Origin: Acidobacteriota bacterium | Lineage (GTDB): Bacteria > Acidobacteriota > Vicinamibacteria > Vicinamibacterales > UBA8438 | Direction: 5' to 3' | DNA length: 11,064 nt | Assembly (NCBI GenBank): GCA_011523485.1 | Contig: WTGR01000222.1 | Span: 1-11,064, forward strand | Shown: piece by piece, positions 1 to 6,202 of the stretch | Layout of the letters: every line of letters starts with the position of its first letter | Numbering within the stretch: the stretch's first letter is position 1 | The notes under the pieces: model-generated | What the model was told of the DNA's origin: nothing | Databases searched by the model: none | What the model saw: only the letters and a program-made list of their open reading frames with translations | Made by a program: the position numbers and the translations under genes

Positions 1-20
1 CGGTCCGAAGCGACCCGGCT

Positions 21-302
21 TCAGATTCGATCACTTCTTCGTGCTCCCTGACAGAGCCGCGTGTCCGTCCGTACCGCCGGGCGCGTCCTGACGACGGCAC
101 GTAGGCGTCGCCGGTCCCAGCCCCAGGCTTCAATGGCCCGCTCCACGCGCCTGGCCGCTTCCAGGGCGGTCGCCACCGGTTCGCCCTCGACTTGGACGCC
201 CGTGCCCGGTACCTCGTCGACGCGGGCTTCGATCATCGTGGGCACGGCGTCGAGTCCCCGCAAGACGGCCGTCTGGACGGCCGCCCTTCCCTTGGTCTGC
301 AT
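21..302 (-). CDS. Stand-alone ComM/YifB N-terminal (ChlI-like) domain protein
   Basis: This is a 93-residue protein. Residues about 8-60 follow the N-terminal pattern of ComM/YifB, the Mg-chelatase-like AAA+ family: a short strand, then GLDAVP, an alternating hydrophobic/acidic strand (MIEARVDEVPG), a VEGEP turn where ComM has VGLPD/E, and a helix EAARRVERAIEAWGW where ComM has the ESRERVRAAI-type helix. The ATPase and C-terminal domains of ComM, normally about 500 residues in total, are absent. Residues 61-93 are Arg-rich and match less well. The ATG at 302 follows a GGGGAGAAG ribosome site. It is the last gene of the minus-strand cluster in the window. The family match was made by eye from the pattern. 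A stand-alone ChlI-like domain probably lacks ATPase function, and its role is unknown. The tail could be frameshifted. Confidence 0.6.
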   Translation of the reverse strand: MQTKGRAAVQTAVLRGLDAVPTMIEARVDEVPGTGVQVEGEPVATALEAARRVERAIEAWGWDRRRLRAVVRTRPAVRTDTRLCQGARRSDRI

Positions 303-546
303 GCTTCTTCTCCCCGCCGGGCTCCCACGCGCCCGTAAAACGCTCGAGTACGGCCATCAGGCAGCCGCCGCGGGACTTGCCGGTCTTGATCACCGCGGGG
401 CCCCGCCGCCGCCGTTGACGAGCGCGTCCCAGTAATCCGGGCCACCGCTCGTTGCGCTGCACGCGGCCGTCCGCGACGGCGGCGCTCCGGCCCTCGACCC
501 ACACGTTGAAGGTGTCCCGACCGACCGCCTCTATGCGAAACCGCAT
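130..546 (-). CDS. Hypothetical protein, 138-aa frame, probably frame-disrupted
   Basis: The ATG at 546 sits just downstream of the 228-aa gene (stop at 575) with an AAGG/AGGA ribosome-site-like stretch about 6-10 bases upstream. The first 36 residues (MRFRIEAVGRDTFNVWVEG onwards) read as normal protein with alternating strand residues. After NERWP the annotated frame becomes Arg-rich, while the neighbouring frame reads DYWDALVNGGGGAP. The original frame then gives a sensible VIKTGKSRGGCLMAVLERF. A +1/-1 pair of base errors around 420-470 would explain this. The last part (130-302) overlaps the ComM-like gene in another frame, so the true end is probably near 300 and is not resolved. I recognise no family. 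The N-terminal part is likely coding; the boundaries are uncertain. Confidence 0.4.
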   Translation of the reverse strand: MRFRIEAVGRDTFNVWVEGRSAAVADGRVQRNERWPGLLGRARQRRRRGPAVIKTGKSRGGCLMAVLERFTGAWEPGGEKKHADQGKGGRPDGRLAGTRRRAHDDRSPRRRGTGHGRPSRGRTGGDRPGSGQARGAGH

Positions 547-574
547 CTCGTGTCCTGCCTTGCGGGCACCGTCG

Positions 575-1261
575 TCAGTCCGGCGCTCCCGGCTTCCGGA
601 ACGGATCTCCCCAAGCGAACGGCCGGCCGATGGAGGTCCGTTCGTTCTCGTCCTCGTGAGAGCCGGCGTGGCCCGACGGCAGCGTGCATGTGGCCGTGAA
701 TTCCCGGGTGACGGGGCCGCCGAGACCGCGCCGCTCGATGGTCCGGCCAGAGGTATGCCCGCACGGGGCCGGGCGGTTGGCGAGGCTCCGGTTGGCGCGG
801 TTGATCGCGCGGGTGACGATGGCCCGGTCCTCATCGCTGTAGTCGTGGGCGCGGCCCTTGGCCGCCTCCAGCGTCATGAGGAACTCGGCCAACCCGGGCG
901 GGGTGGCCCGGATGGCCGCCTTCGGCGGCAGCCGCTCGAGCGCACTGGCGTCGTAGCCCCGCGCGTAGCTTTGCGCCTCAAGGCCACCGGCCGGGTAGGC
1001 GCTGACCCTGCTCGGCGTCTTCTCGCGGCCGTCGGCCTCTCCGGCCCTGCGCGCGGCGTGGAGCCTGGCGAGTTCCTCGCGCGCCTGCGTGAGCCGTTCG
1101 AGACCGCCCGGGCCCAGTTTCTTCTCGCAGCGCTCGCAGCGCTTGAAGCCCGGGTCGCTGTCCGCCGCGCTCCAGTCCGTGTCCGTCCACACGCGCCCGG
1201 TGGCGCCGCAGACGGGTCCCGAGTCGTCGAACCCCTGGATGTGCATCGTCCGAATCCGCAT
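575..1261 (-). CDS. Hypothetical Cys/His-rich protein, 228 aa
   Basis: The start at 1261 is set by AGGAGG eight bases upstream, although the reading frame is open much further upstream. The N-terminal region carries Cys18 and the pair RCERC (Cys42, Cys45), spaced like half of a treble-clef or zinc-ribbon site. A helical, charged stretch follows (about 52-72), then a central segment with two more helices (about 123-165). The C-terminal region has Cys167-Gly-His169 and a CTLPSGHAGSH motif (Cys192, His198, His202), a C-x5-H-x3-H arrangement I associate with small proteins of actinobacterial-type phages and mobile elements. The two Cys/His sites may bind zinc. No enzyme motif is visible. It lies in the minus-strand cluster 14 bases after the previous reading frame stops, so the two are probably co-transcribed. 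The function is unknown; the coding call is firm. Confidence 0.75.
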   Translation of the reverse strand: MRIRTMHIQGFDDSGPVCGATGRVWTDTDWSAADSDPGFKRCERCEKKLGPGGLERLTQAREELARLHAARRAGEADGREKTPSRVSAYPAGGLEAQSYARGYDASALERLPPKAAIRATPPGLAEFLMTLEAAKGRAHDYSDEDRAIVTRAINRANRSLANRPAPCGHTSGRTIERRGLGGPVTREFTATCTLPSGHAGSHEDENERTSIGRPFAWGDPFRKPGAPD

Positions 1262-1274
1262 TCGCTCTGCCTCC

Positions 1275-1548
1275 TCACCGCAAGCGGCAACCCCTGCAGA
1301 TGGATTTGCCGCGCGGCATCCGGTCCTGGCCGCACAGTCCTCCGCGCGACGGGTGTTCCTGTGCCGGCAGGCCGGGTACGCCTCGAGAAAGGGCTCTCCG
1401 GTGAACAGGCGGCCCTCCTCCTCCTCCTCCTCGTGCACCGGGTTGATCAGCTCCAGCAAGACGGGTTGGCGGCGCACGCCTCGTCGGGCAGCTCGTCCTC
1501 GTCCGCCGGGTCCAGAACCCGGCAGGACTCCGTCTCCGGTGGCGTCAT
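1275..1548 (-). pseudogene. Small Cys-rich protein gene, apparently frameshifted
   Basis: The ATG at 1548 overlaps the stop of the preceding frame as ATGA, which suggests translational coupling. The start frame gives only 33 residues (MTPPETESCRVLDPADEDEL...) and stops at 1447. The neighbouring frame continues as protein-like sequence (LLELINPV, six Glu, GRLFTGEPFLEAYPACRHRN, ...AEDC). A third frame ends with MPRGKSICRGCRLR and a stop at 1275-1277, directly before the ribosome site of the next gene. Adding one base near 1468 and one near 1310 would give a single protein of about 91 residues with a C-x2-H and a CxxC site, a plausible zinc-binding fold. I infer a frame-broken gene or sequence errors. 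An alternative is a real 33-aa peptide followed by non-coding DNA. Confidence 0.42.
1415..1432. repeat. (CTC)6 trinucleotide tract
   Basis: Six tandem CTC units read as six GAG (Glu) codons on the minus strand in the middle frame of the 1275-1548 reading frame. Slippage here would change the protein by whole residues and would not itself shift the frame. Confidence 0.8.
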
Positions 1549-1776
1549 CGTCGTTCCTGCTTCGAATACGCGGCGCGTCGAGCCGCCTCGGCGTTGACGG
1601 CCTCGTCCCAGGCCGCCAACAACGTCTCGTCGCCGTGCTCGACGACGCACTTGCGACACCATCGCGGGTAGATGTCCTGCTTTCCGAAGAACCCGATGCG
1701 CGCCGGCGGGCGGGACCGAGGTCCCGCACCGCTGGCACTTGCCCCACGCGTCGTACGGCTGCTTGAAGGTGCGCAC
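1545..1776 (-). pseudogene. Small zinc-ribbon protein, apparently frameshifted
   Basis: A GTG at 1776 follows a strong GGAGGAG ribosome site by four to five bases. The start frame reads RTFKQPYDAWGKCQRCGTSVPP, giving the first CxxC. It then becomes Arg-rich and would run on into the next gene's frame. The +1 frame takes over with RIGFFGKQDIYPRWCRKC, giving a second CxxC, then VVEHGDETLLAAWDEAVNA, and stops at 1545 inside the ATG of the next gene. The two halves together form a normal C-x2-C...C-x2-C zinc ribbon of about 76 residues. Removing one C in the GCCCG run near 1713 restores a single frame. The span is 232 bases, not a multiple of three, consistent with one indel. The cause could be a sequencing error, mutation or, less likely, programmed frameshifting. 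Confidence 0.5.
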
Positions 1777-1807
1777 TTCTCCTCCTATACGAATCCAACG
1801 GGAACGC

Positions 1808-2362
1808 TCAGCAGTACCAGGGGCGGACCGGAGGGAAGTCGTGCCCCGTGATCCGCTCGACCCGCAGGTCGGGCCAGCCCGTGGACAGCACGCTGCCGGG
1901 CGGATGCAGCCCCGCGCGCTTGGCGGCGAGGTACTCCCGCGCCCATTCGGAGCGGAGCATCCGTGCTGCTTCCTCGCGAGTCGCGAACTCGCCGTGAGAC
2001 CCGACGAAGGTGCCGCTGGCGTAGTTCCAGCCGCCCTCCTCGGGACCGCCATAGGAGCGGTAGGTGACGTACTCGTTCAGGAACCACAGGTGGGCTGGCT
2101 CGCCCGCACCGTCGCCGGAAGGCGTGACGCGAGCGACGCCCCACGCGGGGCCGCGGCCGCCGGTGTCGAAGTCGGCGAGCGCTTCTCTTTTCATCGCCTG
2201 CTGGGCGCACGCGGCGGCCTGTTGCACGTCGGGATGCCGGTGTCCGCAGGTGGCGTGCGGCTTCCCGTCGCTGTAACGCAGCCGGTACGCTTCGTACCAG
2301 TCCTCCGGCACGTGGGCGGGCGGACGGACACGGTGGACGTTTTCCGTATCGGGACCGTTCAT
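1808..2362 (-). CDS. Hypothetical protein, 184 aa
   Basis: The ATG at 2362 is preferred over the upstream in-frame ATG at 2395 because AAGGA lies about eight bases before it. The protein opens with a polar tail, then a segment with Tyr/Trp (DWYEAYRLRY, 21-30) and a Cys/His patch (C39-G-H41-R-H43, C52). The middle is rich in aromatic and Gly residues (WFLNEYVTYRSYGG, 93-106; GGWNYASGTFVG, 110-121). Next comes a helix ATREEAARMLRSEWAREYLAAKR (127-149), and it ends in Cys. The composition is even and protein-like throughout, with no break. There is no signal peptide or membrane segment. I do not recognise the family. It sits 31 bases before the zinc-ribbon frame and 75 bases after the 47-aa gene, so it is probably in the same transcript. 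Confidence 0.75.
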   Translation of the reverse strand: MNGPDTENVHRVRPPAHVPEDWYEAYRLRYSDGKPHATCGHRHPDVQQAAACAQQAMKREALADFDTGGRGPAWGVARVTPSGDGAGEPAHLWFLNEYVTYRSYGGPEEGGWNYASGTFVGSHGEFATREEAARMLRSEWAREYLAAKRAGLHPPGSVLSTGWPDLRVERITGHDFPPVRPWYC

Positions 2363-2437
2363 GGCTGTTTTCCTTCTGTAGCTGGTACGGAGCAACTGAG
2401 GCCGCGACCGGCAGGCCGGCGGGCAGGGTGGCGAGGC

Positions 2438-2581
2438 TCAGGAATCGCAGTCCGGGCACACCGCCCCGGTATGCCGGGCATCCTCGCCGTGGCAGGTCGG
2501 ACAGGCGTCGGCTACGCGCGGGGGAGGACAGGTTCGCCGCCGCACTTCGCAAAATGCCGTGTCCCGTCGTGGACCCGTCAC
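2438..2581 (-). CDS. 47-aa zinc-ribbon protein
   Basis: A GTG at 2581 overlaps the TGA of the upstream 135-aa gene as GTGA, the usual signature of translational coupling. The 47 residues end at the TGA at 2438-2440. Two CxxC knuckles are clear: CPTC (27-30) and CPDC (42-45), separated by GEDARHTGAV with one His at 37, so this is very likely a small rubredoxin-like or zinc-ribbon fold. Two further Cys lie upstream (11 and 18). No frame correction is needed. It could be a DNA-binding or protein-adaptor module; nothing in the sequence decides which. Confidence 0.62.
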   Translation of the reverse strand: MTGPRRDTAFCEVRRRTCPPPRVADACPTCHGEDARHTGAVCPDCDS

Positions 2582-2985
2582 GGCCGCGGGACCTTGCCCA
2601 GGTCATCGGACATCGGGCACGGGGGCGCTTCGTCAGCGTTGGCCTGCTCGGCGGCGGCGATGCAGGTCCCAAGGTCCGACGTGAAGCCGTACTTCTTCAG
2701 CACGGCGTCGGCAGCGCGTAGCGTGTGCAGGTCCTCGTCGCTGAACGTGCGCCAGGAAACGTGCGGGTGCGCTTCCTGTCGCATGTCGGCCATGCTCAGG
2801 ACGATCCCACACGCCTCGTCGCGGGCCCACAGCCGCCCGGCTCGCTCGAAGAAAGCGGCGGCCTTCGCCATCCAGTGGAGTTGCGTCCACGTGTCCGCGA
2901 CGCCGATCTCGTCGGTCAACGGCTCGCAGGTGAGCAGGCCGGCACGGTCGAGGTAGAGGGTGTAGCCGTTCGTTCGTCTTGCCAT
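2578..2985 (-). CDS. Hypothetical protein, 135 aa
   Basis: The open frame reaches 3471, but the ATG at 2985 has an AAGGGAG ribosome site seven to eight bases upstream and is where protein-like sequence begins (MARRTNGYTLYLDRAG). A short beta-like start is followed by a helical core containing Trp/Phe (DTWTQLHWMAKAAAFFERAG), then a segment with conserved-looking SWRTFSDEDLHTLRAADAVLKKYG, and a soluble acidic C-terminus. There are no membrane segments and no catalytic motif that I recognise. It overlaps the 47-aa zinc-ribbon gene by four bases, so the two are translated together. The function is unknown. Confidence 0.7.
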   Translation of the reverse strand: MARRTNGYTLYLDRAGLLTCEPLTDEIGVADTWTQLHWMAKAAAFFERAGRLWARDEACGIVLSMADMRQEAHPHVSWRTFSDEDLHTLRAADAVLKKYGFTSDLGTCIAAAEQANADEAPPCPMSDDLGKVPRP

Positions 2986-3404
2986 CTGAGGCTCCCTTCT
3001 GCCTGCGCACTGCGCACAGGGCTGGTGAGGGGTTGCCGGAAGAGGAAGTGCGGGGCAGCACACGAGCGCGGTGCACACCCGGAATCGGGACCCTGGACGG
3101 CAATGCGGTCCGACCGCGTTGCGCCTGCGGGCACGGTGGTCCGGGTCCGAGTGCCTCAGGTGCTGCAGGCAAACGACGGGCCGGTGGGCCCGCGGCCTTG
3201 CGTGTACGCCGACTCGGGCACCGGCCGCGGGTGCGGTAGTCGTGTCCGTGGCATGGCCGGCCACTCGCTGCAGCCGGGCGACAGCCGTAGCCCGGTATGT
3301 GGGAATCGGGCGGCTACAACCGCAGCGCGGTCGCGTGCGTCCGTAATACGCGCGCTCCTCTGTCAGCGGCAGGAGCCTGGTCGACGCGGCGTCGGTTGTC
3401 GGGA
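2986..3404. other. Stretch of 419 bases without a called gene
   Basis: Minus-strand frames are open here and contain scattered Cys/His residues, for example VCLQHLRHSDPDH in one frame and RPCHGHDYRTRGRC in another. None has a ribosome site with a start codon and a continuous protein-like composition. It may hold another frame-broken small gene of the cluster. I see no terminator, repeat array or RNA gene. Confidence 0.4.
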
Positions 3405-3695
3405 TTACGGACAAGGTCGCGTTTGGACCTGGTCCGCGCAATCGGTCGCGTCCATGAGCACGACGTCGCACTCGATGACCGTCAGGTCATCGCCCTGGCG
3501 CTGTGCCTCGCCGCGTAGCGACTTGACACGCTCGCGCACCAGTTCCGGCCGGTCCGCTTCCTCGACCGGGCCGCTCGGCTTCGACGCCAGGGCGCGCAGG
3601 ACGCGGCCCAGGGCTTCTCGTCGCTCGCGCACCTGGCCGAACGGCTCGTCGTCACGCAGACCGATGATGGCGTTCTGCTTCTCTATACTCAGCAT
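3405..3695 (-). CDS. Hypothetical protein, 96 aa
   Basis: The start at 3695 is chosen over the longer frame (3767) because AAGGAG and AGGAG precede this ATG within about ten bases, and the residues upstream are Pro/Arg-rich. The protein is largely helical and charged: EKQNAIIGLRDDEPFGQVRERREALGR (5-31), then EEADRPELVRERVKSLRGEAQRQGDD (45-70), then a hydrophobic strand LTVIECDVVLMDA (71-83). It ends with two more Cys (86, 95). There is no known motif. It may be a small DNA-associated or regulatory protein, but I see no helix-turn-helix. It is the first intact gene of the minus-strand cluster. Confidence 0.62.
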   Translation of the reverse strand: MLSIEKQNAIIGLRDDEPFGQVRERREALGRVLRALASKPSGPVEEADRPELVRERVKSLRGEAQRQGDDLTVIECDVVLMDATDCADQVQTRPCP

Positions 3696-3794
3696 CGCTC
3701 CTGTCTCCTTCTGCGGCGCTTGTTGGCCGTGTCGAATCGGAGGCCGGGTCAAGGCTGGGGGCGGCAAGCGCCCGTGCGTCTTCCTCCCCTGCCT

Positions 3795-3811
3795 CCCGGC
3801 GTCTCGCCGGG
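3795..3811. repeat. Perfect inverted repeat, 7-bp arms with 3-base loop
   Basis: CCCGGCG and CGCCGGG flank TCT. This makes a very stable hairpin on either strand, between the helicase remnant and the 96-aa gene. No T-run follows on either strand, so it is not a standard intrinsic terminator. It could be a hairpin in the untranslated leader or an operator-like palindrome. Confidence 0.4.
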
Positions 3812-3917
3812 GGTCGTCGCCGTCGGTGCGGCTCTCTGAGCCGTGGCGGCAGCCCGGCTTCGGGGACCGTGTCGAGCCTCGTCCGCCCTCGTACGGCGTG
3901 CGGCCTGCCGTTGCGCT

Positions 3918-4450
3918 TCAGAACGGCGGTCGGTTCCCGGTCGTGGCGTTAGGTGTGGTGCTCGGCAACACGCGCCGGTCGAGTGCAACGAGGAGCGTGG
4001 GCACGACGCACTCGGCGGCCGGGCGCTTCGTGGCCTGCCACAGCTCGGTGGGGCCATAGCATTCGTCGAACCACCGAGTCGATCGCAGCCCGGCAGGAGA
4101 TCGACGACCTGCCATCCGGCGATGAGCAGGAGGTTCAGTGCGAGGCCGCAGGCCCGCGGCCCCAGCGATCGTCCCGGTCGACGGCGTCCAAGTGCTCCAC
4201 CGGATCATGGCGTGGTACGGCGCGGCGTCCTCGAGCAGGTCCGCGCTCAGGGCGTGCGCGTCCTCATCGCCGGCCACGTCGACGAAGGCGAGCGTCTCGG
4301 TGGCGCGGCTCAGTGCCACGCGAAGCTGATCGATGGCGGTTCGGTGCTCCTCCTCCCGCAGTGCCCGGGATGCCCGCCCGGGCGGCCGGTCTGACCGGCA
4401 CGCAGCACGATCTGGAGCGGATCGACGGGCAAGTAGACATACCAGGCGGG
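3918..4450 (-). pseudogene. C-terminal remnant of a UvrD-like superfamily I helicase
   Basis: The segment around 4275-4345 encodes REEEHRTAIDQLRVALSRA followed by TETLAFVDVAG. This fits helicase motif VI of UvrD/PcrA/Rep-type enzymes (normally E..RL.YVALTRA...L.LV), with the essential Arg in SRA. No Walker A or other helicase motif lies upstream; from about 4490 the sequence is no longer convincing, so the N-terminal several hundred residues are missing. Upstream in another frame is YVYLPVDPLQIVLRAGQTG. Downstream protein-like sequence moves through three frames (DPVEHLDAVDRDDRWG; then LNLLLIAGWQVVDLLPGCD; then back to the original frame with RWFDECYGPTELWQATKRP) and stops at 3918. Each step fits one missing base. 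It is either a decaying fragment or a gene broken by sequence error. It is non-functional as written. Confidence 0.55.
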
Positions 4451-4579
4451 GCGGCAAGTCGTTGTTCTCGACCCGCTGCGATACGATGGTCGGTGCGGCG
4501 GCTCCTCGCCCCCTTCGCGCGCAAGGGTGCAGGAAGGGAACAGTGGGGCCACCGGAACCCGCGGGTGGCGGCTGACGAC

Positions 4580-4732
4580 GTGACGCGGGAGCGGACCGCT
4601 CGGCGATCGATGGTCGTGAGGCTCCGCGTGCGGATTGCCCGTCTCGAGGCGGAACAGGCATCCGAGTCTCGGATCGGGGAGGTCCGGCAGGAGTTTCGTG
4701 CGCTGAACCGGCCTGCCCGAAATGCGGATTGA
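4580..4732 (+). CDS. Possible small helical protein, 50 aa
   Basis: A GTG at 4580 (or ATG at 4610) opens a frame ending at 4732. Residues from about 12 on (VVRLRVRIARLEAEQASESR...EVRQEFRALN) have a heptad-like spacing of Leu/Ile/Val and mixed charge, typical of a short coiled coil. There is no strong ribosome site. It would be the first plus-strand gene after the switch from the minus-strand cluster and lies just before the next gene. It could be a chance frame in GC-rich DNA. Confidence 0.3.
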   Translation: MTRERTARRSMVVRLRVRIARLEAEQASESRIGEVRQEFRALNRPARNAD

Positions 4733-4778
4733 TCCGAGGGCGCGTAGCGAGGACACGGCGCTCGGCACCGAGGTGTCG

Positions 4779-5090
4779 ATGCAGAGTGAAGACCGCGACA
4801 TCGATGACGGTCCGGACGACGCGTTGCCGTCGGTCGAAACCACCAGGAGGTTCCTGGCGTTGTGCGATCGATTTGGCTCGCATCAAGAGGCGGTGGCGGC
4901 GGTGGTTCTCGGCCGGCGGGCCGGCGTGTACGGCTTGCCCGAGCGCGACGCGTGGCCGGAGTGGAACGCGGCCGAAATGCGTGCAGCGGTCAAGTACCTT
5001 CAGCAGACTGCGGCCGGACCAGAAGCATCGCCCCCAACCGCGCCACGGACGGTTCGCCCGGCGCCCGACGGCGTCGGCTGGCGGGAGTAG
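4779..5090 (+). CDS. Hypothetical protein, 103 aa
   Basis: The ATG at 4779 is preferred because GAGG lies five bases upstream; an in-frame ATG at 4722 would add 19 residues without a ribosome site. The protein has an acidic N-terminus (SEDRDIDDGPDDALPSVE) and a helical centre (TTRRFLALCDRFGSHQEAVAAVVLG). A Trp-containing segment follows (RDAWPEWNAAEMRAAVKYLQQ), with a Pro/Ala-rich tail. The central part looks like a compact helical domain, but I recognise no family. It stops 29 bases before the 88-aa gene, in the same orientation, so an operon is likely. Confidence 0.5.
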   Translation: MQSEDRDIDDGPDDALPSVETTRRFLALCDRFGSHQEAVAAVVLGRRAGVYGLPERDAWPEWNAAEMRAAVKYLQQTAAGPEASPPTAPRTVRPAPDGVGWRE

Positions 5091-5119
5091 CGGCACGCAT
5101 CCCCAGGAGCAGGTGGCCC

Positions 5120-5386
5120 ATGTCGAAGAGCGGAATCCTGGACGCGTTGCGCAACGAGGAGCACTCGCTACGGAGCCAGCTCGTTGCCATACAGCGCGCC
5201 ATCGAGGCGATCGAGGGCAGCGTGCCGCAGGCCGCCGGGCGCGGCAGGAAGAAGGCGGCCAAGGCGGTCGGCAGGCGCAAGCGCACGATGAGCGAGGAGC
5301 AGCGCAGGGCCGTCGCCGAGCGGATGCGCAAGTACTGGGCATCGCGCCGAGAGGCGAAGGCGCAGGAGCAAGCGGCGCAGGAGTGA
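5120..5386 (+). CDS. Small coiled-coil/basic protein, 88 aa
   Basis: The ATG at 5120 has AGGAG ten bases upstream; the frame is open earlier but not protein-like there. Residues 5-32 (GILDALRNEEHSLRSQLVAI onwards) form an amphipathic helix suited to self-association. Residues 40-55 are a Lys/Arg/Ala-rich linker (GRGRKKAAKAVGRRKR). Residues 56-78 (TMSEEQRRAVAERMRKYWASRR) resemble a short basic C-terminal motif I have seen in small hypothetical proteins of Acidobacteria-like genomes. The layout suggests a small nucleic-acid-binding or nucleoid-type protein. This is inference from composition only. It is followed by 200 bases before the pRiA4b-family gene. Confidence 0.6.
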   Translation: MSKSGILDALRNEEHSLRSQLVAIQRAIEAIEGSVPQAAGRGRKKAAKAVGRRKRTMSEEQRRAVAERMRKYWASRREAKAQEQAAQE

Positions 5387-5587
5387 CGCTGGGGCGCCGG
5401 CCTCGCCGCCGTCCGGCCATTGCCCGCTGGCCCCGACCGGATCGACGACGCCCGTCATTCGCGTCGGCGCCGGGAGCCTTGGCAGACTGGGACCCGGCAG
5501 CTACCCGATGCAGGGACCGAACGTCGTGCGTCTGAGTGAGTATCGCCTGAACAGCAGCCTATTCGGGACCACTACCGGCATCTTGTG

Positions 5588-6202
5588 ATGATCGAACCCG
5601 TGGCACGCCTCAGGATCGAACTGCGGGAGATCGAGCCCCGGCTGTGGCGCCGGGTCGACGTACCGCTCTCCTCGACGCTGCTGGCCCTGCACGACATCAT
5701 CCAGGCCGTAGTCGGCTGGACCGATTCCCATCTGTTCGAGTTCGTGATCGGCGAGCGCGTCTACGGCGAGCCCATGCCCGATGACGACTTCTGGGACCGG
5801 CACGTGTACAAGGCCGCCGGCGTCCGCCTGAAGTCGCTCATCGAGCGTGGCATCGAGCGCTTCGTCTACGTCTACGATTTCGGCGACGACTGGAGGCACG
5901 ACATCTTCATCGAATCGCTCGGCGATGGCGAGGCCGATGTCGAGTACCCGGCGTTCGTCGATGGCGAGCGTCGCTGCCCGCCGGAGGATGTCGGCGGCGC
6001 TACCGGCTTCATGCAGTTCCTCGAGGCGGCGCTCGATCCGCTCCACGAGGAGCACAACGACGTCGTGACCTGGTACGGGAAGCCGTTCGACCCGGTCGAC
6101 ATCGACGAGCGGTGGGTACGGCCGAGGCTTGCTACGCTGGCCGCCCGCCGCCGCGGTGCACTCGCGAGGCATCGAGGCGCAACGCCGCCAGATTCGACCT
6201 GA
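5588..6202 (+). CDS. Plasmid pRiA4b ORF-3 family protein
   Basis: The protein has 204 residues, a normal full length for this family. The sequence matches the family layout from end to end. The N-terminal strand-helix unit is RLRIELREIEPRLWRRVDVP followed by TLLALHDIIQAVVGWTDSHL and FEFVIGERVYGEP. The central motif is YDFGDDWRH (about 96-104). Next is the Cys-containing GERRCPPEDVGG (about 126-137) before the helix GFMQFLEAALDP, and the C-terminus holds FDPVDIDE. Family members are found on plasmids and in many bacterial chromosomes, and their biochemical role is not established. The ATG at 5588 is preferred over the adjacent GTG at 5585; no good ribosome site is visible. The gene is intact and stands apart from its neighbours by about 200 and 750 bases. 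Confidence 0.9.
   Translation: MIEPVARLRIELREIEPRLWRRVDVPLSSTLLALHDIIQAVVGWTDSHLFEFVIGERVYGEPMPDDDFWDRHVYKAAGVRLKSLIERGIERFVYVYDFGDDWRHDIFIESLGDGEADVEYPAFVDGERRCPPEDVGGATGFMQFLEAALDPLHEEHNDVVTWYGKPFDPVDIDERWVRPRLATLAARRRGALARHRGATPPDST

Noticed and set aside
452..1597. Long plus-strand open frame (381 codons) across the left cluster
   Set aside because: It lies opposite minus-strand genes with clear ribosome sites and Cys motifs. Its product is Arg/Pro/Ala-rich without motifs, as expected for the shadow of GC-rich coding DNA.
2725..4059. Plus-strand open frame of 444 codons
   Set aside because: It covers several unrelated minus-strand genes and gaps, has low-complexity Arg/Ser composition and no ribosome site.
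3918..5420. 500-codon minus-strand frame as one gene
   Set aside because: Only the part below about 4450 is protein-like (helicase remnant). The rest is the antisense of the plus-strand genes at 4779-5386.
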